Origin: Marinomonas phaeophyticola
GTDB lineage: Bacteria; Pseudomonadota; Gammaproteobacteria; Pseudomonadales; Marinomonadaceae
Direction: 5' to 3'
NCBI RefSeq assembly: GCF_026966905.1
Contig: NZ_JAPUBN010000021.1
Span: 62,001-126,000, forward strand
Length of the DNA: 64,000 nucleotides
In this document: positions 47,812-56,662 of the stretch, in pieces
Layout: each line of letters begins with the position of its first letter
How positions within the stretch are numbered: the stretch's first letter is position 1
Notes under the pieces: model-generated
Told to the model about the DNA's origin: nothing
Database searches by the model: none
The model's input: the letters and a program-made list of their open reading frames with translations, nothing else
Translations under genes and position numbers: made by a program

Positions 47812-48651
47812 ATGAAAAAGATAAGAATGGTGTGCGCCGTTTTATGGCTGTCAGTAATGTCTCTTTCGTTGCTAGCGGCTTCGCCCCCAGTGCAATTAGC
47901 GCAAGTTTATACAGACGAGTTACCGGTAACGGAATACTTGGTAAGTGAGAAACTCGACGGTATTCGAGCTATTTGGAAAGATGGGCAATTCGTCACCAAA
48001 ACTGGTAAGCAGATCTTCGCTCCTGACTGGTTTACAGAAGACTTACCTGATGTGTGGTTGGACGGTGAATTGTGGAGTAAGCGACAAGATTTTGAATTTA
48101 TTCAATCCACAGTATTAAGTTATAAACCAAATGAAAATCACTGGCAAAATATCCATTACATGGTGTTTGATGCGCCCAATCAAAAACAACCATTTAGTGA
48201 GAGAGCTCGGTATTATAAAACACTGCTGGAAAGACTAGGTTTGAAGCATATTCGGCCTATTGAACAGTTTGCTATAGAGTCTCGCGGAGTGTTACTGCAA
48301 CATCTAGATGAGTATGTTGCGAGAGGAGCTGAAGGCCTCATGCTGCATAGGAAAGACGCTATGTTTCAAGACGGAAGAAGTAATGCTTTGGTGAAATTAA
48401 AGCCTTATATGGATTCTGAAGCGGTTGTGATTGGATATGTAGCAGGGAAAGGGCGTAACCAAGATCGAATGGGGGCGTTAATTGTAAAAACACAGTCTGG
48501 AATTGTCTTTAAAATAGGTTCAGGGTTTACAGATGGTGAACGTAATAATCCACCAAAAGTTGGTGAAACTATTACGTTTAAATATCATGGCCTAACAAAA
48601 AACTCCGTGCCGAAGTTTGCAAGCTTTCTTCGAGTGAGAAAAGACGAGTAA
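47812..48651 (+). CDS. ATP-dependent DNA ligase with signal peptide (Lig E type)
   Basis: A minimal ATP-dependent ligase of 279 residues, the type found in Haemophilus, Neisseria and Psychromonas. Residues 1-23 form a Sec signal (VCAVLWLSVMSLSLLAAS), so it acts outside the cytoplasm. The adenylated lysine is K47 in EKLDGIRAIW; other motifs include WLDGELW, YMVFDAP, EGLMLHRKD and LVKLKPY. The short OB domain ends the protein. AAGGAGG precedes the ATG at 47812. Such ligases are suggested to act in DNA uptake or biofilm DNA repair; not proven here. Confidence 0.85.
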   Translation: MKKIRMVCAVLWLSVMSLSLLAASPPVQLAQVYTDELPVTEYLVSEKLDGIRAIWKDGQFVTKTGKQIFAPDWFTEDLPDVWLDGELWSKRQDFEFIQSTVLSYKPNENHWQNIHYMVFDAPNQKQPFSERARYYKTLLERLGLKHIRPIEQFAIESRGVLLQHLDEYVARGAEGLMLHRKDAMFQDGRSNALVKLKPYMDSEAVVIGYVAGKGRNQDRMGALIVKTQSGIVFKIGSGFTDGERNNPPKVGETITFKYHGLTKNSVPKFASFLRVRKDE

Positions 48652-48664
48652 ATGGCCTCGGTGC

Positions 48665-48985
48665 TTAGGATTTAGGGCTGCAGAATAAATCATGCAGGGT
48701 GCGGATGAATGCGACAGTTTTTCCATCCGCAATTGAGTAATAAATGCTTTGCGAATCCCGTCGTGTTTTTACCAAGCCGTCTTTTCTTAATACAGCGAGG
48801 TGTTGAGACAGGGCCGATTGACTTAAAGGTAGCTTTTCATTAATGGAGCCAACAGTGTGTTCTTCATCTAGTAAATGGCAGAGAATAATTAAGCGTTTTT
48901 CATTGCTTAAAGCCTTAAGAAAACTAGAGGCCTGTTTAGCATTATTTAACATCTCATCGACGTCAGAATTTTTAGTGTGATTCAT
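48665..48985 (-). CDS. ArsR-family repressor with two cysteines (BigR/YgaV-like)
   Basis: A 106-residue winged-helix repressor (LKALSNEKRLIILCHLLDEEHTVGSI, LSQSALSQHLAVLRKDGLV). It lacks the metal-binding ELCVC motif of ArsR/SmtB. Cysteines at 36 and 102 are 66 apart, matching the C42/C108 pair of BigR/SqrR-type (per)sulfide sensors, which form a disulfide or polysulfide bridge on oxidation. No sulfide oxidation gene is in the window, so its target is unknown. It converges on the ligase gene with 13 bases between. Confidence 0.82.
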   Translation of the reverse strand: MNHTKNSDVDEMLNNAKQASSFLKALSNEKRLIILCHLLDEEHTVGSINEKLPLSQSALSQHLAVLRKDGLVKTRRDSQSIYYSIADGKTVAFIRTLHDLFCSPKS

Positions 48986-49104
48986 TATTTTCCCAGAATT
49001 TTTTATTATTTGTATTCAATTCATATAAACAATCCACATCTAATGTGGATAAGTTGCGTAGAACTTTAGCAAAATCCTATGAAAGAGTTATAACATCGAA
49101 CCAT

Positions 49105-49135
49105 GCCAGTTTGGTCGTTTTATAACCAAATTGGC
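49105..49135 (-). terminator. Hairpin after xthA
   Basis: An 11-bp stem (49105-49115 with 49125-49135, one G-T pair) lies between the xthA stop and the repressor gene on the same strand. It has no T tract on the transcript, so it is a weak terminator candidate. Confidence 0.4.
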
Positions 49136-49147
49136 TTGGCGATTTTA

Positions 49148-49957
49148 TTAGAGAGAAAAGGTTGCCCATATTGGCGCATGATCTGATGGTTTCTCCATAC
49201 CTCTAATATCATAATCTACTTCACTTTCAAGCAAATTTGGCATTAACCCGCTAGACGCCATGATGACGTCAATTCTAAGACCGCGTTTAGGTGTGTCATT
49301 AAACCCTTTTGACCGATAGTCGAACCAACTAAAACGGTCATTTACTAATGGGTGTAAATGTCGGAATGTGTCTGTGAATCCCCAGTCTTTTAGAGTGGCA
49401 AACCATTCTCTCTCTTCCGGTAAAAAGCTGCATTTTCCTGATTTTAACCAGCGTTTTGCATTAACCTCTCCAATGCCTATATCAAGGTCTGTGGGAGAAA
49501 TATTAACGTCACCCATGACAATGATTTTTTCGCCTGGATTTTGATTTTCTAAATAGGACATTAAGTCACGATAGAATTTACGCTTGGCAGGGAATTTAGT
49601 TTCGTGGTCTCTATTTTCACCTTGAGGGAAGTATCCATTAATGACTTTTACTGGACCTGAAGGAGTATCAAAGGTCGCTATAATCATTCTTCTTTGTGCG
49701 TCTTCATCATCGTCCGGAAAACCATACTCGACAGCAACGGCTTCCTGTTTGCTAAAAATGGCCACGCCATAATGGGATTTTTGCCCGAAGTAATAGGCAT
49801 GATACCCGATGGATTCGGGAATGTTATGAGGAAAAGCTTCATCATGAACCTTGATCTCTTGCAATCCGATCACGTCAGGTTCATGCGACTTTACTAGCTC
49901 TTCTAATTGATGTGGTCTGGCACGTAAGCCATTTATATTGAAAGAAATGAATTTCAT
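49148..49957 (-). CDS. xthA: Exodeoxyribonuclease III
   Basis: XthA is an AP endonuclease and 3'-5' exonuclease in base excision repair. The 269-residue protein has [17 protein letters not shown], the metal ligand in [16 protein letters not shown], the catalytic [20 protein letters not shown] and the final [10 protein letters not shown], all conserved with E. coli Xth and the same length. Confidence 0.95.
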   Translation of the reverse strand: MKFISFNINGLRARPHQLEELVKSHEPDVIGLQEIKVHDEAFPHNIPESIGYHAYYFGQKSHYGVAIFSKQEAVAVEYGFPDDDEDAQRRMIIATFDTPSGPVKVINGYFPQGENRDHETKFPAKRKFYRDLMSYLENQNPGEKIIVMGDVNISPTDLDIGIGEVNAKRWLKSGKCSFLPEEREWFATLKDWGFTDTFRHLHPLVNDRFSWFDYRSKGFNDTPKRGLRIDVIMASSGLMPNLLESEVDYDIRGMEKPSDHAPIWATFSL

Positions 49958-50233
49958 TATTGCTAAACAACCTCTTATGAAGGTTTGGAGGAACTATCCG
50001 AAGATGCTAAAAATTAACTCAGTAATTTTTTGATTATCATTCAATTAGAATAATCAATCAAGAAAAAAGCGACTTCATTGTTTATATATAGGTTTCTCTT
50101 ATATAACGATTAGCATTAAATATTTTTAATATATTGTAAACATCGAGGAAATTGAATTTTTTCATTTAAAAACTGTCGTATTACTATAATGTATGTAATA
50201 AGTTTATTTTTAAAAAATTTAAGAGGTTTATCA

Positions 50234-51640
50234 ATGTCATACCAATATGATTTATTTGTAATTGGCGCTGGGTCTGGTGGTGTACGTGCAAGTCGAATTG
50301 CGGCAGGAAAAGGCTATAAAGTGGCGGTAGCTGAGGCCAGCGCGCTAGGCGGTACCTGTGTGAATATTGGTTGTGTGCCAAAGAAACTGTTTGTTTATGG
50401 TTCTGAATTTAGTCACGCTTTCAAAGACGCGCAAGGTTATGGCTGGGAAAATGTTTCAGGTGAATTTAATTGGCCTACGTTGCGTGATAATAAAACCGCT
50501 GAAATTCAACGTTTAAATGGTATTTATCAATCCATGTTAGACAGAGCGGGTGTAGACATTATTAATGGTTATGCGCGCTTTGTTGATGAACATACAGTTG
50601 AAGTGAATGGCACTCAGTATACCGCAGAAAAAATCTTAATCGCGGTTGGAGGTAAACCGTTTATTCCTGAGTTTAAAGGCTCGGATTTAGTGGTGAGTTC
50701 AAATGAAATGTTCTTTTTAGAGGCTTTACCTAAAAAAGCATTAGTTGTCGGTGGTGGTTACATTGCTGTTGAGTTTGCCGGTATTTTAAATGGTTTGGGC
50801 GTTGATACCACCTTATCTTACCGTGGAGAGCAGGTCTTACGTGGTTTTGATCAAGATATTCGGGACTTTGCACAGGAAGAATACAAGAAAGCTGGTGTGG
50901 ATGTTCAACTTAATACGGATGTTGAATCGATTCAATTAGTTGATTCGTCAAACCCAGAAGGGGAGCGCTTAGTTCGATTTAAAGATGGTCGTGAAGAAAT
51001 ATTTGGTTTGATTTTGTATGCAACTGGCCGTATCCCATACACAGATTCGTTAGCGCTTGATAAAGCCGGTATTGAGACAGAAAAAGGGGCAATAAAAGTA
51101 GATAGCAACTTCACTACCAATGTACCCAGCGTGTTTGCTATTGGGGATGTGATTAATCGTTTGCAATTGACACCGGTAGCGATTGGAGAAGCCATGGCTC
51201 TCATCAGTTATTGGTTTGAGGGTAAAGCCGTTACTTTTGATTATGATAACGTACCGACAGCCGTTTTCAGTCAGCCTCAGATTGGTACTGTGGGCTTAGG
51301 TGAGGAAGAGGCTGAAAAACGTGGTTACGATTTTAGAGTTTATCAAACCGATTTTAGAGCCATGAAACACACGTTAAGTGGCTCAACAGAAAGAACCTTG
51401 ATGAAAATGGTGGTGGATAATAAAACGGATAAAGTCCTTGGCGCTCATATGGTAGGTGATTATGCCGGAGAAATCATACAAGGCCTTGGAGTAGCATTGA
51501 AAGCCGGTGCGACCAAAGCGGATTTTGATTCTACGGTTGGTGTACATCCAACCAGTGCTGAGGAGTTTGTTACTTTCTCTGAAGCTTCTTTGAAAAAAGG
51601 TAATTGGGCTAAAAAGCAAGGTTACGAATATCAAAGGTAA
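50234..51640 (+). CDS. gorA: Glutathione reductase
   Basis: Gor reduces glutathione disulfide with NADPH. The 468-residue protein starts MSYQYDLFVIGAGSGGVRASRI. It has the redox disulfide C42-VNIG-C47, the NADP motif VVGGGYIAVEFAGILNGLG, FAD-closing VFAIGDVINRLQLTPVAIGEA, and the C-terminal VGVHPTSAEEFVTF with the partner histidine. AGAGG lies before the ATG at 50234; an upstream frame to 50189 lacks such a site. Confidence 0.93.
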   Translation: MSYQYDLFVIGAGSGGVRASRIAAGKGYKVAVAEASALGGTCVNIGCVPKKLFVYGSEFSHAFKDAQGYGWENVSGEFNWPTLRDNKTAEIQRLNGIYQSMLDRAGVDIINGYARFVDEHTVEVNGTQYTAEKILIAVGGKPFIPEFKGSDLVVSSNEMFFLEALPKKALVVGGGYIAVEFAGILNGLGVDTTLSYRGEQVLRGFDQDIRDFAQEEYKKAGVDVQLNTDVESIQLVDSSNPEGERLVRFKDGREEIFGLILYATGRIPYTDSLALDKAGIETEKGAIKVDSNFTTNVPSVFAIGDVINRLQLTPVAIGEAMALISYWFEGKAVTFDYDNVPTAVFSQPQIGTVGLGEEEAEKRGYDFRVYQTDFRAMKHTLSGSTERTLMKMVVDNKTDKVLGAHMVGDYAGEIIQGLGVALKAGATKADFDSTVGVHPTSAEEFVTFSEASLKKGNWAKKQGYEYQR

Positions 51641-51650
51641 GACTACATTA

Positions 51651-51684
51651 AACAAACCGTTCAATTGAGCGGTTTGTTGTTTTA
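51651..51684 (+). terminator. Intrinsic terminator after gorA
   Basis: A 9-bp stem (51651-51659 with 51670-51678) closes a 10-base loop and leads into TGTTGTTTT. It lies 11 bases after the gorA stop and ahead of the lipoprotein gene. Confidence 0.72.
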
Positions 51685-51719
51685 GATGAACAAGATCCAT
51701 GAATAGTAAAGGATTAAGT

Positions 51720-52190
51720 ATGTTATATAAAATGGGGGCTATGCTGGTGGCTTTGATAATAACTGGATGTGCGGCACCTACACAATCAGATGTTCTTAAC
51801 TCATCAAAAACAGCCGAAGTAGAATCAGCATTAAATGCGCTAACGAACAGGGTTAAAAACCTTGAAGAAAAGCTGGCGCTATATGAGCAAAAAAACAACC
51901 AGAATAGCGTTCAGTTGCAAAAAAGTTATCCAGTAGGTTCGAAAGCGCTTAATGTTAAAGGACGCTCCTATGGCGGTATTGTTCGCAGTGGCCCAGGAAA
52001 AAAATATGTAAAAATTCTTTCTTTACGAGAAGGGGATCGAGTGACTTTAGTCGAGAGAAGTGATGTTATTCTGCATGGTTATCCATGGTTTAAAATAATC
52101 ACTACAGAGGGTGTTGAAGGATATCAATGGGGAGGTCTCATTTGCTCTTATGGCGAAGAGTCCATTGGTGTTTACATGTTCTGTTTATAA
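51720..52190 (+). CDS. SH3-domain lipoprotein
   Basis: A 156-residue lipoprotein with lipobox ITGC (mature cysteine near residue 17), a short coiled coil (VESALNALTNRVKNLEEKLALYEQ) and a bacterial SH3 domain (ALNVKGRSYGGIVRSGPGKKYVKILSLREGDRVTLVE). The SH3 type often binds peptidoglycan or envelope partners. I chose the ATG at 51720 with AAGGA seven bases upstream over 51699. The trailing Gly-Trp/Gly-Leu and two late cysteines are typical of small SH3 lipoproteins. Partner unknown. Confidence 0.75.
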   Translation: MLYKMGAMLVALIITGCAAPTQSDVLNSSKTAEVESALNALTNRVKNLEEKLALYEQKNNQNSVQLQKSYPVGSKALNVKGRSYGGIVRSGPGKKYVKILSLREGDRVTLVERSDVILHGYPWFKIITTEGVEGYQWGGLICSYGEESIGVYMFCL

Positions 52191-52243
52191 TAAATAGTTG
52201 TTCTTATATAAAATTATTTCTTAACTGACTAAGGAAAACGCTG

Positions 52244-52519
52244 ATGGCAAGAAGTAATCGACTGCGTGATTTAAAAGGGTTTGGAATAAAAACAGAAGAA
52301 CTATTAAATGCAGTTGGAATTGATTCTGTTACTACTTACTTAAATTCGGACCCGATCCTAGTGTACGCCAGTATTGTTGAATACAAAGGCACTACTAATA
52401 TGAATTTACTATACGCGTTGATAGGGGCGCATGAAAATGTGACTTGGCTCGAAATCGCAAAAACACGTCGTAGTGAACTACTTCTTTCTCTTGATGATCT
52501 TGGGTTAGCACCTAAATAG
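52244..52519 (+). CDS. TfoX C-terminal domain protein
   Basis: A 91-residue protein that matches the TfoX/Sxy C-terminal domain (LRDLKGFGIKTEELLNAVGIDSV, NLLYALIGAHENVTWLEIAKTRRSELLLSLDDLG), a helix-hairpin-helix-like fold. The N-terminal TfoX domain is absent. Stand-alone versions are common and have no settled role. AAGGA lies upstream of the ATG. A terminator overlaps the stop codon. Confidence 0.85.
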   Translation: MARSNRLRDLKGFGIKTEELLNAVGIDSVTTYLNSDPILVYASIVEYKGTTNMNLLYALIGAHENVTWLEIAKTRRSELLLSLDDLGLAPK

Positions 52520-52529
52520 TGCTTTTTTA
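52507..52529 (+). terminator. Terminator overlapping the TfoX-C stop
   Basis: AGCAC (52507-52511) pairs with GTGCT (52519-52523) around a 7-base loop that contains part of the stop codon; a six-T tract (52523-52528) follows. Confidence 0.72.
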
Positions 52530-52642
52530 TTTTCAAAAGTGCAGGTTGATACACTTTTTCTATAGCCGTTAGTCTTCATTTCGATTGCCCCCCACCCACA
52601 TTTTCCTCTATGTTACTTGTTAACCCAAAATAAGGAGGTTAT

Positions 52643-54133
52643 ATGTCCAATTACAGTACTCTTGTCGAGCACTTTTCACGTTTACATCATCTTCAGCATT
52701 TTGAAGCCATTCTTAGTTGGGATGCCGCGACTATGATGCCGAACCAAAGCCATCAAGCGAGAGCTGATGCGATGGCGACATTGTCCCTATTAATGCATGA
52801 GTCGCTTAATTCTCCTTTGTTAGCTGAATGTTTTCTTACATTGGATGAGACCGCTCTGACAGACAATGAAAAAAGTTCAGTGCGGGAGATGCGTCGTGTT
52901 TGGCAGGAGGCCAGCTGTCTACCAGCGGATTTAGTAAAACAACAGTCACTTGCTGCGGCAAAATGCGAGCATGGATGGCGAGAACAAAGGGCTAAAAATA
53001 ACTGGGCGGGGTTTTCTGAGAACCTCAAAGAAGTGGTTCGTTTAGCTAGGCAAGAGGCTGACTATCGCGCTAAGGCTACAGGGTTAGGGCGGTATGACGC
53101 TTTATTGGATAAGTTTGAACCTGGAATGACATCAAAAAAACTCGATGCCATATTTTCAGATTTAAAGACTTGGTTACCTCAATTAATTCAACAGGTAATC
53201 GTTTCTCAAAATAAACAGTCTATTAAAACGCCTTTAGGTCCTTTTTTAGAGAGTGCTCAAAAGAGTGTGGGTGAGCAAATAATGACCATGCTTGGTTTTG
53301 ACTTCGAGCGTGGTCGCTTGGATGTTAGTGCTCATCCTTTTTGTGGAGGAGTCCCTGAAGATGTACGTTTAACCACACGTTACAGCGAAGAAGATTTTAC
53401 ACAGTCGCTTATGGGGGTTGTGCATGAGACCGGTCACGCGAAATATGAGCAAGGGCTGCCAGAATCATTAAGGCATCTTCCTGTTGGTAAAGCGCGTTCA
53501 ACCGCTATACATGAAAGCCAGTCCTTATTTATGGAAATGCAGATTGGGCGCAGCAGTGAATTTTTAGAAAGTATCCACCGTATATTGATTGCCGAGTTGG
53601 GTGATCAAGACGCGCTATCTTTAGACAACCTGCAGAAACTGTATCGCCAAGTAGAGCCGAGCTTTATTCGAGTCGATGCGGATGAAGTAACCTATCCTGC
53701 CCATGTCATGCTGCGTTATGAAATAGAGAAAGATTTGATCGAAGCTAAAATCGAAGTCGATGACATTCCTTTTTTATGGCAAGAAAAAATGAAAGCCTAT
53801 CTTGGTGTTGATACGGAAGGTAATTTTACTAATGGTTGTATGCAAGACATTCATTGGTCGATCGGGGCTTTTGGTTATTTCCCTACTTACACCTTAGGGG
53901 CTATGTACGCGGCTCAGTTTATGGCAACCATGAAAAAGGCCCTTCCTAATATAAATGAGAGGATTGCCAAAGGGGACTTAACTGACATTCAGGCTTGGTT
54001 AAGCCAACATATTTGGGAAAAAGGCTGTTTGGACACAACTGACGATTTGGTTTTCAATGCAACAGGTGAAACCTTAAATACATCGTATTTTAAAGAACAT
54101 TTGTTTAAACGCTACATGCCCACTGACATATAA
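52643..54133 (+). CDS. Carboxypeptidase Taq (M32 metallopeptidase)
   Basis: M32 enzymes remove C-terminal residues using one metal ion. The 496-residue protein has the zinc motif HETGH at about residue 260, with the third ligand glutamate in HESQSLFMEMQIG. Family helices are seen at the N-terminus (LSWDAATMMPNQSHQARADAMATL) and in VRLTTRYSEEDF. AAGGAGG precedes the ATG. It is cytoplasmic, without signal peptide, and lies 45 bases before pepD. Confidence 0.92.
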   Translation: MSNYSTLVEHFSRLHHLQHFEAILSWDAATMMPNQSHQARADAMATLSLLMHESLNSPLLAECFLTLDETALTDNEKSSVREMRRVWQEASCLPADLVKQQSLAAAKCEHGWREQRAKNNWAGFSENLKEVVRLARQEADYRAKATGLGRYDALLDKFEPGMTSKKLDAIFSDLKTWLPQLIQQVIVSQNKQSIKTPLGPFLESAQKSVGEQIMTMLGFDFERGRLDVSAHPFCGGVPEDVRLTTRYSEEDFTQSLMGVVHETGHAKYEQGLPESLRHLPVGKARSTAIHESQSLFMEMQIGRSSEFLESIHRILIAELGDQDALSLDNLQKLYRQVEPSFIRVDADEVTYPAHVMLRYEIEKDLIEAKIEVDDIPFLWQEKMKAYLGVDTEGNFTNGCMQDIHWSIGAFGYFPTYTLGAMYAAQFMATMKKALPNINERIAKGDLTDIQAWLSQHIWEKGCLDTTDDLVFNATGETLNTSYFKEHLFKRYMPTDI

Positions 54134-54178
54134 ACCCCATAGACACCTAATATTTTTAGAATTATGTAGAGAATTGAA

Positions 54179-55654
54179 ATGAACGAACATTTATTAGCGT
54201 TATCTCCATCCCTTATCTGGAAACACTTTAAGTTACTGTGCGACACGCCTAGGCCTTCTTATCATGAAGCGCCGCTAAGAAGTCACTTAATTGATTGGGC
54301 TCAGTCACTCGGAATGGAGACTTATCTGGATCCAGCAGGCAATTTATTAATTCGTAAGTCTGCCAGTCAAGGGATGGAAAACCGTCAAACGGTTGTTTTA
54401 CAAGGTCATCTAGATATGGTTGCGCAAAAGAATGCAGAAACTCAGCATGATTTCGAGAAAGATCCAATTCAGACTCAAATTATTGATGGTTGGGTACATG
54501 CAACGGGAACGACTTTAGGGGCGGATAATGGTATCGGTGTTGCTGCAGCGTTGGCTGTGTTGGAATCAACCAATATTCCCCATGGGCCAATAGAGGCTCT
54601 TTTCACTATAGAAGAAGAAACCAGTTTACGTGGAGCGATGGAATTAGAGGAGGGGATTCTAAAGGGAAAGATACTGTTGAACCTTGATTCTGAAGACAGA
54701 GGTGATGTGTATATTGGTTGTGCGGGCGGTACGGACATAAATTTCAAAAAAAGCTTCTCAGTATCCTCTTCGAATATAGGTTCGGCGGCGTTTAAACTGG
54801 CGGTAAAAGGATTAAAAGGCGGTCATTCAGGTTTAGATATACATAAAGGTTTAGCGAATGCCAATGTGTTGTTAGTGACTTTGCTGCAACAATTAAATGA
54901 TCAATTTCAAATACAACTAATGTCATTCAATGGAGGCACTTTGCGTAATGCCATTGCCAGAGAAGCGACAGCAAGTTTTATTGTTAATGATTTACAGGTA
55001 ACGGCATTAATGTCTAAGCTGTCTTTATTAAGCGCGGAATTAACCGCTCAGTACGAAGTAACAGAAAAACATTTGCAGATTAGTTTGGATCCGTGTGACG
55101 TGGCGGCAGGGTTAAACCCTGAAGATCAAGCGAATCTTCTGAATGCCTTAGATTGTTCTCCTCATGGGGTTTTTCGGATGAGCGCAGAACTTGCTGGTGT
55201 AACGGAAACTTCTTGTAATTTAGGGGTCATTGATTTGACTTTTAAAGAGGATCACTTTGTTTTCTCTGGTTGTTCTTTAGTTCGGTCTTTAATCGACTCA
55301 GCAACAGATGCCTTAGCAAGAAAAGTGAAAGCGGCATTTGCTTTAATTGGTGCAGAAGTGGCTATTGAACATGGTTACCCTGGATGGAGGCCTGACCCTA
55401 AAGCGGGTTTGTTAAAACATTTTCTAGAGGTTCATAAATCGGTAATGGGTTATTCCGCCAGTGTGAAAGTCATTCATGCTGGGTTGGAGTGCGGTATTAT
55501 TGGCTCAAAATATCAGGGTATGGAAATGGTGTCTTTTGGTCCAAATATCCGTGGTGCGCATTCTCCTACAGAAAGGTTAGAAATTGATTCGGTAGAAGAT
55601 TTTTGGCGGTTATTAGTTGCCTTGCTAGTTTCAGTTCCAATCGAGAATGAATGA
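54179..55654 (+). CDS. pepD: Aminoacyl-histidine dipeptidase (M20, PepD-like)
   Basis: PepD hydrolyses Xaa-His and other dipeptides. The 491-residue protein starts LALSPSLIWKHFKLLCDTPRPSYHE. It has the M20 metal motifs VVLQGHLDMVAQKN, GTTLGADNGIGVAAALAVLE, EALFTIEEETSLRGA and LNLDSEDRGDVYIGCAGG, and ends with GPNIRGAHSPTERLEIDS. The paired order with a carboxypeptidase suggests a small peptide-use unit. Confidence 0.93.
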   Translation: MNEHLLALSPSLIWKHFKLLCDTPRPSYHEAPLRSHLIDWAQSLGMETYLDPAGNLLIRKSASQGMENRQTVVLQGHLDMVAQKNAETQHDFEKDPIQTQIIDGWVHATGTTLGADNGIGVAAALAVLESTNIPHGPIEALFTIEEETSLRGAMELEEGILKGKILLNLDSEDRGDVYIGCAGGTDINFKKSFSVSSSNIGSAAFKLAVKGLKGGHSGLDIHKGLANANVLLVTLLQQLNDQFQIQLMSFNGGTLRNAIAREATASFIVNDLQVTALMSKLSLLSAELTAQYEVTEKHLQISLDPCDVAAGLNPEDQANLLNALDCSPHGVFRMSAELAGVTETSCNLGVIDLTFKEDHFVFSGCSLVRSLIDSATDALARKVKAAFALIGAEVAIEHGYPGWRPDPKAGLLKHFLEVHKSVMGYSASVKVIHAGLECGIIGSKYQGMEMVSFGPNIRGAHSPTERLEIDSVEDFWRLLVALLVSVPIENE

Positions 55655-55756
55655 GAGAAATTTTAAAAACTAACGGTGTAAGTGAATCAAAGTGTGAGAC
55701 AATAACCTCAATCTAATCATACATAAACAGCATGTTTGTAGAAAACTGATAGGGTT

Positions 55757-56620
55757 ATGAAATCACACTTATTTGTAAGCGCTTCAGCAAGTGGTTCTTC
55801 TGTTGAATGTTCACGTATTGTTTTTAATGGCGAATCGGTTCGCTATACTTTGGGGGATAATTTACTTTCGACTCTTTTAGAGCAGGGAGTAAAGGTTCCC
55901 TATGGTTGTCGGGCGGGTGTCTGTCGAGCCTGTGAAGTATTTAATGAAACAACTCAAGAGACCTTATTGTGTTGCCAGACTCAAATCATTCAGCCTTTGA
56001 CACTGAGATCATACGTTCCAATGGCGACGGTTTCGATGAAAATTAACCGGATTGAACGCTTTTCGGACTATGCTTTTCAAGTAGAAATTTCAGGACCAAT
56101 AGATCATGTTTTTGGTTTGCCTGTTGATTTGCATTGCTCAGAACAAAAAAAAATCCGTGTTTATGTAGAGTCCGATGCATTAGAACCTCTTATTTTTGCA
56201 ATCAATCCACTATTGTCGCCAATGCACCAACTTTTTTTGGATTCCATTCAGGAAGGCGATACGATAAAGGTAAATGTAGCCAAAAGTGCAAACGTAAGAA
56301 CAGTCTCCCGTTTTCAACAATTAACATTGGACCGCTTTGCTTTGGGTTTGATTTTGGTGAATCAGTCTCAAATATCTCTCAATACCTGGCAAGACTATTT
56401 TATGAAAGAATCCATCAAAGACGTTTCCTCTGTTATCGTTGATGATGTTGCTGGAGGAGAGTTAATTAAAGTTAAAAAATGGTTATCCGCGCAATCAACA
56501 AAACAGGGCTTTTCTCGTGGGCAATGGATTATACAAGGTAGTCAGTTAAGTCCAAACGTCTGGAATCAAATCATTATCGATTTCCAACTTAACCCTAATA
56601 AAGTTACTTTCTTTTTATAA
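55757..56620 (+). CDS. Ferredoxin-domain protein with reductase-like C-terminal region
   Basis: Residues about 15-80 form a plant-type [2Fe-2S] fold with C51, C56 and C59 (CRAGVCRAC) and C72 or C73. Only 12-13 residues separate the third and fourth ligands, where about 30 is usual. The rest (about 90-287) resembles a flavin-reductase barrel by length and secondary structure. It lacks the RxYS FAD motif and the nucleotide GxGxxP, so it may not bind flavin or NAD. Partner unknown. The gene stands alone before sbcD. Confidence 0.7.
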   Translation: MKSHLFVSASASGSSVECSRIVFNGESVRYTLGDNLLSTLLEQGVKVPYGCRAGVCRACEVFNETTQETLLCCQTQIIQPLTLRSYVPMATVSMKINRIERFSDYAFQVEISGPIDHVFGLPVDLHCSEQKKIRVYVESDALEPLIFAINPLLSPMHQLFLDSIQEGDTIKVNVAKSANVRTVSRFQQLTLDRFALGLILVNQSQISLNTWQDYFMKESIKDVSSVIVDDVAGGELIKVKKWLSAQSTKQGFSRGQWIIQGSQLSPNVWNQIIIDFQLNPNKVTFFL

Positions 56621-56662
56621 AAAACTGGCTCGATTCATTCGTCAGTAAGGCATGAATACAAA

